Shown here one piece after another: positions 7,701-17,463 of a stretch of 64,000 bases of DNA (positions within the stretch are counted from its first letter, which is position 1; each line of letters opens with the position of its first letter). Below the pieces are notes generated by a model. It saw only the letters and a list, made by a program, of their open reading frames with translations, was not told where the DNA came from and searched no databases. Made by a program: the position numbers and the translations under genes. The stretch comes from an uncultured Magnetospirillum sp. (lineage in GTDB: Bacteria > Pseudomonadota > Alphaproteobacteria > Rhodospirillales > Magnetospirillaceae), in contig NZ_CAINTR010000186.1 in the NCBI RefSeq assembly GCF_903853455.1, positions 1 through 64,000 on the forward strand, given 5' to 3'.

Positions 7701-10700
7701 ATGAACCAGATCCGCAGCCTCTTCGACCCCGGCCGGGGCATTCAGCGCCCGATCGAGAAGGTCATCACCTATCAGGCGTCCCAAGAGCAGCGGCTCAAGG
7801 CCGAAATCTCGGAGTACATCGCCACCGACAGCATCGAGCAGCAGCTCGAACAGCTCTTGGAGAAGATGCACACCGCCATGGAATCCGGCGCCGGCCATGA
7901 GATCGGCGTGTGGGTCTCGGGGTTCTACGGATCCGGAAAAAGCTCGTTTACGAAATACCTTGGCCTCGCTTTCGACGAGCGGGTTACCATTGACGGCAAA
8001 CCGTTCCTCCGCCATCTGCAAGATCGCCTCCACCGGCCTACGACCAAGTCCTTGCTGTCCAAGCTGGCGGCCCGCTTTCCGGCCGCGGTGGTCATGTTGG
8101 ACCTCGCCAGCGAGCAGATCGCCGGGGCGACGTTGGCCGAGGTCTCGACGGTCCTCTACTACAAGGTCCTCCAATACGCCGGCTACTCCCGTAACTTGAA
8201 GGTCGCCGCGCTGGAGCGACGATTGCGCAAGGAGGGTCGATACGCGGAATTCGAGGCCGCGTTCTACGATGAGACCGGCGAAAGCTGGATCGACTACCAA
8301 AACGACGACCTCGTGGTTGATAGCCTGATCCCGCGCCTGGCCCACAAGCTCTACCCGGCCATCTTCCGCACCGACCAGTCCTTCACGACGGTCAGCAGCG
8401 ACGTCATCTACCTGATGAACGATCGCGTCCAAGAGATGATCGACATCGTTCGGGACGCCTCGAGCAAAGACCACATCATCTTCGTCATCGACGAGATCGG
8501 CCAATACATCGGCAGCCAGCAGAACAAGATCCTGGATCTCCAAGGGCTGGCGCAGAACCTGAAGGACCTCGGCGGCGGCAAGGTGTGGATCGTCGGCACG
8601 GCCCAGCAGACCCTTACCGAAGACGACCCCAAGGCCGCCATCAACTCGCCCGAGCTCTACAAGCTCAAGGATCGCTTTCCGATCCCCGTCGCGCTCGAGT
8701 CCAGCGACATCCGGGAAATCTGCTACCGGCGACTGCTCGGCAAATCGGCGTCCGGGGCCACCGATCTCGGCGCCCTCTTCGATCGACACGGCCAGGCTCT
8801 ACGGCAGCACACCAAGCTCATGGACGCCAAGTTCTACGACGCCGGATTCGATCGCGACACGTTCATCAAACTCTATCCGTTCCTTCCCGCGCACTTCGAC
8901 ATCCTGCTCCATCTCCTCGGCGCGCTCGCGAAATCGACGGGCGGAATCGGACTGCGGTCGGCGATCAAGGTAATCCAAGACATCCTTGTCGAAGGTACGG
9001 GTTCCTTGAAGCCGGTCGCCGATCGCGAGGTCGGATGGCTGGCCAACACCGTCACGCTCTTCGACGCGCTCGAAAAAGACATCCGGCGCGCCTTTCCGTC
9101 GGTCCACCATGCGATCGACAAGACCCTGATCCGCTTCCCCGACGACGAGCTCTGCCAAGGCGTGGCCAAGGCCGTAGCCGTCCTGCAAATCCTTGGGAAC
9201 CTGCCGGTCACCACGGACAACGTGGCCGCTCTGATGCATCCCGGGGTCGATTCGGCGTCCATGGCCGACAAGGTCAAGGAGGCCGTCGATCGGCTGTTGA
9301 AGGACGCCATCGTCCCTCTTGGAGAGAAGGACGGGTCCCTTCGCTTCTTCAGCGAGAAGCTCAACGACGTCGAGCAGGAGAGGTCGCAGCTCACCCCCCG
9401 CACCCCGGATCTGCGCCGCGTCTTCAACGAAGCCCTGAGGGAGGTGTTCGACCCGCTTCCCACCGCGCGACTGCACGGCACCCTGTCCGTGACGACGGGG
9501 CTGAAACATCTCGTCGGCGGCCAGCAGGCGTCCCTGGCCGGAGAACGGGAGCCTGTCCAGACCGTGGTTTCCTTCTCGGACGCGGCGGACTACGAGGCGG
9601 AACGCGCCCGCCTGACCGACGAATCCCGGCTGCGGCCCGCCGAGAGCACGATCTACCTTCTAACCCGGCGGTCGCCGGAATCCGACGACCTCGTCGCTGA
9701 AATCTGCCGCAGCCAGCGGATCGTCGAGCTCCACCGCAACGACCCCGATCAAGAGGTCAAGGACTACTGCCAGAGTCAGACCGAACGGGCCGCAAGACAA
9801 TCAAGGGAACTCGGGCAACGCATCGCGCGCAGCCTGTCGCAGGGCTCCTATCTCTTCCGTGGGAGCATCACCGCAGTCGAGAGCCTCGACCCGGTTCTGG
9901 CCTCGGCCGGCCGAAAGCTCCTGAACGACGTGGCGGAACAGGTGTTCGATCGGTATCAGGAAGCGCCGGTGCGCGCCGACACCGTGCTCGCCGAGAAGTT
10001 CCTCCGCAGCCCCAGCCTCCGCTCCATCACATCCCAGCTCGATCCCCTCGGGCTGGTCCAGGTGTCCGGCGGCTCGCCGTCCATCCGCACCGACTACAAG
10101 CCGCTGGTCAGCATCAAGGACTTCATCGAGCGGAATGGGACCGTCGAAGGCAAACGCCTGCTCGACCATTTCGGCGGCGCCCCGTTCGGCTGGTCGCCGG
10201 ACACCGCCCGGTATCTGCTCGCCGCGTTGCTCCTGGCCGGCGAAATCAAGCTGAAGGTCTCCGGACAGGAGGTCACCGTCAATGGCCAACAGGCCATCGA
10301 CGCCTTGAAGACCAACAACACCTTCAAATCGATCGGCGTGGCTTTGCGCGATGATCGCCCCTCCATGGAGGTGTTGGCCCGCGCCGCCGAGCGGCTGACG
10401 GATCTGGCCGGCGAGCCGGTCGTCCCGCTCGAAGAGGACATCAGCAAGGCGGCGCAGAAGCTGCTTCCGGCGTTGCAGCACAAGCTCGCTCCCCTGCCCG
10501 AACGCCTCGGTGCGTTGGGGCTGCCGGGCGCCGACGAAGTCCGGTCCGCCAATCAGCAGATCGCCGACCTTTTGCTGTCGGATGCCTCGGACGCGCCCCA
10601 GCGTTTCGGCGCCGAGCAGTCGCCGCTCTACGACGGTCTCAAATGGGCGCGCGCCGCCAAGCTGGCCTTCGATCACGGCATCGGGGATGCGGTGAAGCAA

Positions 10701-11333
10701 CTGCGCGCCATCGAGAGGGACATCTCCGAGCTTCCCGGCACCGGCGTTCCCCGGGATCTGCGGGAATCGGTCCGTGAGGACCTGAACGTCGCCTCGGACA
10801 TCTTGACCCGCGACGACTTCTTCAAGCACAAGGCCGACCTCAGCACGCGGATCACCGCGATCGAGGTGAAGATCGCCGAGTCTGTCAAGGCGATGCGCGC
10901 CGCCCAGTCCGAGCGCCTCCTCGCCGCAGAGCAGGACCTCTCCCTCCTGCCGGAATGGGTCGAGTTCACGGCCGAGGAGCAGGCGGGAACTCTTTCCAGC
11001 ATCCAAAACCTCGCCATCGCAGTGACGGAGGACATGGCGGGGCTCAAGCGGCTGGTTTCCCGGCAGTTCGACATTGAGGAAACCCTGGCCGAGACAAAGG
11101 CCCGAGTGGTCAAGGAGGGCAGGACGCGCCGACTGCCCCCACCCGCCCCGCCGCCGCCTCCTGGCCACCCGCCGGCCACTCCCGCGCCAAAGAAGGAGAA
11201 AGGGCGGAAGACCGTATCCATCCCGGCCAACATCTCCACGATCGCCGAGCTCGATGCGCTCATCCAATCGCTGGCGTCCTTCCGCCGGGACCTTGCAGAC
11301 AACGTGCTGGACATCGTCGTGAAGGGGGATTGA
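7701..11333 (+). CDS. brxC: BrxC, large P-loop ATPase of BREX
   Basis: The 1210-residue protein starts at the ATG at 7701. The N-terminus SLFDPGRGIQRPIEKVI is typical of BrxC. A Walker A motif, GFYGSGKSS, lies at about residues 76-84, and a Walker B-like IIFVIDEIGQYI at about 256-267. The rest is a long helical region, followed by a Pro-rich linker (about 1135-1165) and a short C-terminal helix. Length and order match intact BrxC/PglY proteins of about 1200 residues. In BREX this ATPase acts with PglX, PglZ and BrxB in modifying host DNA and blocking phage replication. The frame is fully open, in contrast to the damaged pglX immediately downstream (4-base gap). Confidence 0.92.
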   Translation: MNQIRSLFDPGRGIQRPIEKVITYQASQEQRLKAEISEYIATDSIEQQLEQLLEKMHTAMESGAGHEIGVWVSGFYGSGKSSFTKYLGLAFDERVTIDGKPFLRHLQDRLHRPTTKSLLSKLAARFPAAVVMLDLASEQIAGATLAEVSTVLYYKVLQYAGYSRNLKVAALERRLRKEGRYAEFEAAFYDETGESWIDYQNDDLVVDSLIPRLAHKLYPAIFRTDQSFTTVSSDVIYLMNDRVQEMIDIVRDASSKDHIIFVIDEIGQYIGSQQNKILDLQGLAQNLKDLGGGKVWIVGTAQQTLTEDDPKAAINSPELYKLKDRFPIPVALESSDIREICYRRLLGKSASGATDLGALFDRHGQALRQHTKLMDAKFYDAGFDRDTFIKLYPFLPAHFDILLHLLGALAKSTGGIGLRSAIKVIQDILVEGTGSLKPVADREVGWLANTVTLFDALEKDIRRAFPSVHHAIDKTLIRFPDDELCQGVAKAVAVLQILGNLPVTTDNVAALMHPGVDSASMADKVKEAVDRLLKDAIVPLGEKDGSLRFFSEKLNDVEQERSQLTPRTPDLRRVFNEALREVFDPLPTARLHGTLSVTTGLKHLVGGQQASLAGEREPVQTVVSFSDAADYEAERARLTDESRLRPAESTIYLLTRRSPESDDLVAEICRSQRIVELHRNDPDQEVKDYCQSQTERAARQSRELGQRIARSLSQGSYLFRGSITAVESLDPVLASAGRKLLNDVAEQVFDRYQEAPVRADTVLAEKFLRSPSLRSITSQLDPLGLVQVSGGSPSIRTDYKPLVSIKDFIERNGTVEGKRLLDHFGGAPFGWSPDTARYLLAALLLAGEIKLKVSGQEVTVNGQQAIDALKTNNTFKSIGVALRDDRPSMEVLARAAERLTDLAGEPVVPLEEDISKAAQKLLPALQHKLAPLPERLGALGLPGADEVRSANQQIADLLLSDASDAPQRFGAEQSPLYDGLKWARAAKLAFDHGIGDAVKQLRAIERDISELPGTGVPRDLRESVREDLNVASDILTRDDFFKHKADLSTRITAIEVKIAESVKAMRAAQSERLLAAEQDLSLLPEWVEFTAEEQAGTLSSIQNLAIAVTEDMAGLKRLVSRQFDIEETLAETKARVVKEGRTRRLPPPAPPPPPGHPPATPAPKKEKGRKTVSIPANISTIAELDALIQSLASFRRDLADNVLDIVVKGD

Positions 11334-11337
11334 GGCG

Positions 11338-14300
11338 ATGGCCTTTGATGACGCAACCAGGGGGCGGCTCCAAAAGTTCGTGGGTGAAGCGCGGGCCGTG
11401 TTGACGGACGAGTTCGCCAAGCAGCTCCAGCAGGATTACGGCCTCGACCCGCAATCGGGAGGGGTCGCCGAGCTGGACAGCCTGGCCCATCTGGACGATC
11501 AGCGCCTGGAAACGGCCCGCATCCTCCGCGAGATCCTCGACCACTACATGGCGTCGGGCACGGGCTCCGGGGTGGACGCCCGAAAGGCCGTGCTGGACCG
11601 CATGATGCGCGAGCAGGCCTTCACGGTACTGAACCGCCTCGCCGCGCTTCGGATGATGGAGGCCCGCGGCATCGTCATGGAGGCGGTGGCCAAAGGCTAC
11701 CAATCCAAAGCCTTCCAGCTCTACCAGCGGGTCGCCGGGTCGGCCCTGGGCGAGACGGGCGACACCTACCGCTCGTTCCTGTTCAGCCTCTGCGACCTGT
11801 TCGCGGAGGATCTTCCCGCTCTATTCGACCGCCACTCGCCTCATGGCCGGTTGTTCCCGCGCGAGCCCGCCTTGCTGGCGCTGCTGGATTTGCTGAACGC
11901 GGCGGATTTGGATGCCCTTTGGGGACAGGACGAGACGATCGGCTGGATCTACCAGTATTTCAATTCGAGGGAAGAACGGAAGGCGATGCGTGACGCCTCC
12001 CAAGCCCCGCGGAACAGCCGCGAGCTTGCGGTGCGGAACCAGTTCTTCACCCCACGCTACGTGGTCGAGTTCCTAGTCGACAACACTCTCGCTAGGCTCT
12101 GGTTCAACTGGACGGGAGCTCAGACGGGGCTGAGGGATCGCTGCCAGTATCTGCTGGCCAAACCCGACGAGGCGCCGACGCCCGCCCGGAGGCTCCGGGA
12201 TCCTCGGACCATCAAGCTGATCGATCCAGCCTGCGGCTCAATGCATTTCGGCCTCTACGCCTTCGACATCTTCCTCGAAATCTATCGCGAAGCCTGGGAG
12301 TGGGAGCAGACCCATGGGCCGGGATGTCTGGACGCCGAGACCGGAGGGAGCGACGCCCTTAAGCCGCTCAGCCTAACCTACCCGGACCAGGAGGCTTTTC
12401 TCCTCGATGTGCCCCGGCTGATCATCGAGCGCAACATCTACGGCGTCGATATCGACCCGCGAGCCGCACAGATCGCCTCCCTTGCCCTCTGGTTGCGGGC
12501 CCAGCGGGCCTGGCACGAAGCCGGAGTGAAGGCGACGGATCGGCCGCGGGTCGGGCGCGGGAACGTCGTGGCCGCCGTCGCACCGCCGGCTGAGGTTGAA
12601 CTCCGACAGGCCTTCATGAAGGACCTCGATCACCGGGACGCCAAGCTGTTCGAACAGACTCTATTCATGTTGAAAGGGCTTCCGGAGCTTGGGGTGCTTC
12701 TGCAGGTCGAGAAGGAGCTGCCCAGCCTGATCAGAAAGGCATTCGGAGAGCATGGAGGCATGTTCAAAACCGAAGATGCCGAGCGATGGAAGCAGGCTGA
12801 AACTCGACTTCAGAAGGCTTTGGCGGATTTTGCGAAGGCAGCTCAGTCAACCTACCAGGGGCGTCTGTTTGCCCACGATGCCTTGCAGGGTCTGCGTCTG
12901 GTCGATCTCTGCCGTGAGACTTTCGACGTAGCGGTCATGAACCCACCTTTTGGCGCTCTGGCCATCGGCACAAAGGATCAGCTCAATAAGGCATTCCCAA
13001 GCAGTAAAAACGACCTTATGGCCATTTTCGTTGAGCGCGGGCTGGAGTTGATGCGCGGCGGCGGACGTATCGGCGCAATTACGTCACGTACTTGCTTCTT
13101 TCTAAGCAGCTTTGAAAGATGGCGTGAAGACGTGGTGCTCGGAAAGTCTTGGCCGGAAATTATGGCAGATTTAGGTCATGGCGTAATGGATGACGCAATG
13201 GTTGAGGCAGCCGCATATGTATTGGAGAAGCAGAAATGACCCTATTTCTCCGACTTGCCACACCTCATGACAAAGAGGATGCGATGCGGCGTATGTGCGC
13301 CGAGCTCCGAGCGAATATTGCGGCATGTGATGTATTTGAGATTGAAATAAAAGAATTTTCATCAATCCCAGGCTCACCCTTTGCTTACTGGAGTAGCGAA
13401 GGGCTAAGAAAAAATTTTCGCGACCTCCCCCCGTTCGAACACGGGCGGAAGCCGTTGTGCACGAGTCGGACTTCAGACGTCAGACGATTTTAGGTTCGTC
13501 AGAACATTTTGGGAAGTATTACCAGAGGCAATGTTCAGTTCGTGGTATCCTTTTGTAAAAGGCGGAAATGCATCTAAGTTTTACGGCAACCTTTCACTAA
13601 TGGTACTATGGAAAGATGACGGAGCCGAACTTAAGGCGTGGTCAACTACGGTGAACAAGGGGCAACAGGTCAAGACAGCTTCGTAGCTACGAATTTTACA
13701 AGCGCAGCGGCTTAACGTGGCCGTTACGAGCCGCAGATCTTTCCCCATACCCCATGCCTGCAAACACCTTGTTTAGTATTCGTGGGGCTGTTGCATTTGA
13801 CAGTGCCGATAGATTACTTCCACTATTGGGCCTTATGGCGAGCCGACCCTTTGATTATCTTTACAAGCTGTTGCTCGGTAGGTTTGGCCACCCTGAATTC
13901 GGGATTGGGTCCTTGCAAAAGGTCCCCGTTCCATCGTCAATTCCCGAACACATGGGTAAATTGGCGCGCCGCAGTTGGTCGCTAAAACGTACTCTTGACA
14001 CTATCGAAGAAAACTCTCACGCATTTTTGCTTCCTGAAGTCTTACGGCCTCGTTTAGGTGGCTTTGATACCCAAGCTATAGAAGCCGAATTGATAAAAAT
14101 TCAGGACGAAATCGACTCCATTGCCTTCGTTCACTATGGCTTTTCCGTCGAAGACCGCGTAGCCGCACAGTCTGGACGTATCTCCGAGGTCAGAAATGAC
14201 GAAGCTGGCGATGTTGAAGATGACGGTGAGGACGAGGATAGTGCTGCCCCAATCGACCAAACCGCTGGCCTACTGAGTTGGGCCGTTGGCGTCGTTTTTG

Positions 14301-14958
14301 GCCGATTCGACTGGCACCTTGCCACCTATGAGCGCAACGTACCGGCGGAACCTGACCCGTTTGATTCACTGCCTGCAAAAAGCCCCGGAATGCTACCCGA
14401 TGGGGTTGAGACGTTTCACGGTCATACTGGCATCTTGATTGACGATCCTGGCCACACGCACGACCTGCCGCGCTTGATTGAAGAAGTGCTGGTGCGCGTT
14501 GAGGCTCCGATGCCGTCGGAAGTGCGCCGCTGGTTGCAACGGGACTTTTTTGCCTTCCACTTGCAGCGTTATACCAAAAGCCGCCGCAAGGCGCCCATCT
14601 ACTGGCCGCTGGCAACCGCCTCGGGCGGCTATACGCTGTGGCTCTATTACCCCAGCCTGTCCAGCCAAACGCTATACAGCGCCGTTAATGATTTCATAGA
14701 GGGGCCGACCGGCAAGCTCAATCGAGTAAGGCAGGAGCTTTCCGCTTTACGCGACAAAGGCAGCGCTCGCTCACGGGAAGATGACAAAGCTTTTGAGGCG
14801 CTCCAGAGCTTGGAGCTGGAACTGATCGATCTTCGCGACAGCCTGCTGAAGATTGCGGCAAGCTGGCAGCCCAACCACGACGACGGGGTGCAGATCACCG
14901 CCGCCCCGCTATGGCCGCTGTTCCGCCACAAGCCCTGGCAGAAGGTGTTGAAAGACAC
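11338..14958 (+). pseudogene. pglX: pglX, BREX adenine-specific DNA methyltransferase, broken by three frame changes and 3'-truncated
   Basis: The first frame (11338-13239) encodes the N-terminal and methyltransferase regions, with motif I LIDPACGS at about residue 295 and motif IV NPPF at about 534. PglX-like sequence then continues in other frames. It runs from 13236 (ending in SPFAYWSSEGLR and LPPFEHGR), then from about 13462 (VGLQTSDDFRFVR through WYPFVKGGNASKFYGN, stopped by TAG at 13684), then from about 13690 (SGLTWPLRAADL onward). The last frame reaches DGVQITAAPLWPLFRHKPW near 14938, close to the normal PglX C-terminus. Its last residues are missing because the sequence switches to a pglZ end. 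The segment from about 12.9 to 14.3 kb is clearly AT-richer than its flanks. PglX normally methylates the fifth adenine of a six-base motif. As read, no full-length enzyme can be made; sequencing error at three points is the alternative. Confidence 0.85.
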
Positions 14959-15006
14959 CTGGCCACCTACGCCTCGATCGAGCTGGAGACCGACTATGCA
15001 GTCTGA
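14959..15006 (+). pseudogene. pglZ: Probable remnant of the 3' end of pglZ
   Basis: In the frame offset from the pglX/brxL frame, bases 14959-15006 read LATYASIELETDYAV and then a TGA. This looks like a coding C-terminus, and its stop overlaps the brxL ATG at 14996, as coupled operon genes do. In type 1 BREX, pglZ lies exactly between pglX and brxL. The normal gene is about 2.5 kb and encodes an alkaline-phosphatase-superfamily protein that is essential for BREX. Only about 15 codons remain. Identity as pglZ is inferred from position and the overlap; 15 residues are too few to prove it. Confidence 0.5.
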
Positions 15007-17137
15007 TTACGTCATGGATCCGCTCGACAAGAAGCTCAACGACGTTCTCGACGGGAAGGTCGTGCGCAAGGATCTGCTGCACCGGATCAAGACCGGGACG
15101 AACATTCCGACCTTCATCTTGGAGTTCCTCCTCGCCCGGTATTGCGCCAGCAACGATCCCGCCGAGATCCAAGCCGGCATGGAGGCCGTCCTCTCGACCA
15201 TCCAGGAGAACTACGTCCGTCCGGACGAGGCCAACGCCGCCCAGTCCCGCGTGGCCATGAAGGGCAAGCACAAGTTCATCGACAAGGTCCATGTCCGCTA
15301 CGTCGAGAAGGAAAAGCGGCATTGGGCGTCCTTGGAAAACTTCGCGTCGCAACGGATTGCGATCGGGGAGAAGTTCTACCGCGACAACGATCGCCTGCTC
15401 GAAGGCGGGATCTGGGCCGAGGTCGTGATCGCCCACAACGACATCGAAGCGGACAAATACGCCTTCTACATCGAGGACCTCCGCCCCATCCAGCTCAGCC
15501 GCTTCAATTTCTCCTCCTACGGGGAAGCCCGAAAGGCGTTCGATCGGAACGAGTGGATGGACGTCATCCTCCGCTCCGTCGGTCTGGAACCCGCGAAGCT
15601 GACCCCGCGCGTCAAATTCCACTTCATCGCGAGGCTGGCGCCGCTGGTCGAACCGAACTTCAACTTCATCGAGCTGGGGCCGCGCGGCACCGGGAAGTCC
15701 TACTTCTTCAGCGAGTTCTCCCCCTACTCGACGCTGATCAGCGGCGGCCAAGCGACCAAATCGGTCCTCTTCTACAACAACGCCCGCCACAAGATCGGCC
15801 TCGTCGGCTTCTGGGACACCGTCGCCTTCGACGAGGTTGGCGGCATTCGGGTGAAGGATCCCGACACGATCCAGATCATGAAGGACTACATGGCCAACGG
15901 CCGGTTCTCCCGCGGCGCCGAGGTCATCGCCGACGCCAGCATGGCGTTCGTCGGGAACATCGACCAGTCCATCGAGCAGATCGTGAACTCCACCGAATAC
16001 GACTTGTTCCAGCCTTTGCCAGAACAGTTCGACCTGGCCGTGATGGATCGCTTCGCCTGCTACCTGCCGGGCTGGGAGATGCCGAAGAACAGCAGCAGCT
16101 TCCTGACCGACCGGTTCGGCCTCATCACCGACTTCCTGGCGGAGGCGTTCCATCATCAGCTCAAGCACAGCAACCGCTACGAGGAGGTCAGCAAGCGCCT
16201 GAAGCTCGGTTCCATGGTCGAGGGCCGAGACGAGAAGGGAATCAAGAAGACCCTCTGCGCGTTCCTGAAGATCCTCCACCCCTCCGATCAGCCCTCAGAC
16301 GTGGAGTTCGAGGAATACGTGGCCTACGCCATCGAATGCCGGCGGCGCGTCAAGGAGCAGATGAACAAGCGCAAACCAGACGACGAGTTCGCCCGGATCG
16401 ATCTGTCGTATTTTTCCAAAGGCGGCCAGGAAATCATCGTCCGGTGTCCTGAGACCATCAACGCCTCCGCGACCTTGGAGCCGGCCCGTCGTCGCCTTCA
16501 AAGGTCCTCGGACGCCGAAGACGCGCCGCGAAAGCCGACCGAACCCGCCGTCGTTGTGGAAACGCCCATTGTCTCGGCAGTCGCCCCCACGGCTCCTGCG
16601 CAAGGTCTCTCCTTGCCTCCTGAGCCGGCGCCCGCTCCGGCTGTGTCCGGGATGCCGGAAGAGCGCCACTACACCATCGCCTATGGAGACACAGGCCACT
16701 CCTACGACACCATTTTCGGCCCCTACTTCGCCGGCGCCAAATCGGTCTTCGTCGAGGATCCCTACATCCGGATGCCCCACCAGATCACGAACTTCGTCAG
16801 GTTCTGCGAAGCCGCCATCAAGGTGCCGACGATCCAGAACATCAAGCTGGTGACCAGCTATGACCAGCAGACGGATCTGGCCGCCATCCACGAAAAGCTC
16901 GATGAGCTCAAGCAGAGCCTTCTGGAATACGACGTCGTGCTCGACATCGAATTGAACGACAAGCTGCACGACCGAGAGGTTCGGCTCGACAACGGCTGGG
17001 TCGTGAAAATCGGGCGCGGCCTGGACTTCTTCCAAAAGCCCGACGGATGGTTCTCCGTAGGCGCGATCGATCTGAACCTTAGACGGTGCCTTGAAACCAA
17101 GGTTGATGTGTTCCGGGAGCCGCCGAAGGGCGGCTGA
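14996..17137 (+). CDS. brxL: BrxL-type AAA+ protein with a C-terminal MIT_C-like domain
   Basis: The 713-residue reading starts at the ATG at 14996. This frame is continuous with the upstream pglX fragment from 13754, so a pglX-brxL fusion is formally possible. The N-terminal half (MDPLDKKLNDVLDGKVV onward) and the Walker A GPRGTGKSY at about residues 228-236 are characteristic of BrxL, the Lon-related ATPase of type 1 BREX. After a Pro/Ala-rich linker (about 510-550), residues about 557-700 (HYTIAYGDTGHSYDTIF, then VEDPYIR and GRGLDFFQKPDGWF) resemble the phospholipase-D-like MIT C-terminal domain. A Lon protease domain with a Ser-Lys dyad is not seen. BrxL is a DNA-binding AAA+ machine needed for phage exclusion but not for methylation. 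A GCCGCC/GGCGGC hairpin overlaps the stop. Confidence 0.85.
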   Translation: MQSDYVMDPLDKKLNDVLDGKVVRKDLLHRIKTGTNIPTFILEFLLARYCASNDPAEIQAGMEAVLSTIQENYVRPDEANAAQSRVAMKGKHKFIDKVHVRYVEKEKRHWASLENFASQRIAIGEKFYRDNDRLLEGGIWAEVVIAHNDIEADKYAFYIEDLRPIQLSRFNFSSYGEARKAFDRNEWMDVILRSVGLEPAKLTPRVKFHFIARLAPLVEPNFNFIELGPRGTGKSYFFSEFSPYSTLISGGQATKSVLFYNNARHKIGLVGFWDTVAFDEVGGIRVKDPDTIQIMKDYMANGRFSRGAEVIADASMAFVGNIDQSIEQIVNSTEYDLFQPLPEQFDLAVMDRFACYLPGWEMPKNSSSFLTDRFGLITDFLAEAFHHQLKHSNRYEEVSKRLKLGSMVEGRDEKGIKKTLCAFLKILHPSDQPSDVEFEEYVAYAIECRRRVKEQMNKRKPDDEFARIDLSYFSKGGQEIIVRCPETINASATLEPARRRLQRSSDAEDAPRKPTEPAVVVETPIVSAVAPTAPAQGLSLPPEPAPAPAVSGMPEERHYTIAYGDTGHSYDTIFGPYFAGAKSVFVEDPYIRMPHQITNFVRFCEAAIKVPTIQNIKLVTSYDQQTDLAAIHEKLDELKQSLLEYDVVLDIELNDKLHDREVRLDNGWVVKIGRGLDFFQKPDGWFSVGAIDLNLRRCLETKVDVFREPPKGG

Positions 17138-17463
17138 AGCAGCAGTCCGGGAGCATTCCATGAACGGGAAAGGTTAGAAGCCGAAGGCCAAGGGACCGCT
17201 GCAGGACGCCGCTCACGCATTCGTAGTCGCCGCGCAATATCGATACGGCGCGGCGTGGCCCGTAATCATCAGAGACCGTGTTCCTGCACGCTGGCAGTGT
17301 GCTAACGGTGACCGTAAGTGCTTGATATTCCAGCGTAGAGGGTTAGGCAGCGGTTCCCTTTCCTACGCCAATAATTTCAATGAGTTACGGCGCTTTCTGC
17401 GGGCTGCAAATTATGTCCAGTAAGCACATAGTAAGCACGGATGTTGCTGTATTCTGAACGCCC
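17138..17463. other. Island-edge intergenic region
   Basis: The 326 bases after brxL hold the amber-interrupted ORF listed next and little else. Near 17419 a short direct repeat AGTAAGCAC occurs twice within 20 bases (17419-17427 and 17430-17438). No integrase or tRNA is visible, so I cannot call it an attachment site. Confidence 0.4.
17160..17423 (+). pseudogene. Possible small gene interrupted by an in-frame TAG at codon 6
   Basis: An ATG at 17160, preceded by GGGAG, reads MNGKG and then TAG (17175-17177). After that the same frame stays open for 81 codons to TAA at 17421. The open part includes AAHAFVVAAQYRYGAAWPV and ends RRFLRAANYVQ, which looks like plausible protein rather than low-complexity shadow. 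I do not recognise a family. It could be a gene killed by a nonsense mutation, a gene with a different start, or chance. Confidence is low. Confidence 0.25.

Noticed and set aside
7326-8789. Long minus-strand frame opposite brxB and brxC
   Set aside because: No family resemblance, and the plus strand encodes BrxB and BrxC with intact motifs. The same applies to the frames opposite brxC at 9801-11420, brxL at 14909-16279, typA at 33566-35164 and lepA.
13228-13690. Programmed frameshifting or slippage-driven phase variation of pglX
   Set aside because: The frame breaks are not at long homopolymers or slippery heptamers. The only long A-run (13410-13415) lies inside one frame and does not coincide with a break.
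13754-17137. A single real 1127-residue PglX-BrxL fusion
   Set aside because: The frame is open across both parts, but brxL has its own ATG at 14996 coupled to an upstream stop, and the frame would begin inside the PglX coding region without a ribosome site. I treat the two as separate, but leave a fusion as a possibility.
17419-17438. AGTAAGCAC repeat as an attachment site of the island
   Set aside because: The repeats are adjacent rather than flanking the island, there is no integrase or tRNA, and no matching copy was found upstream.
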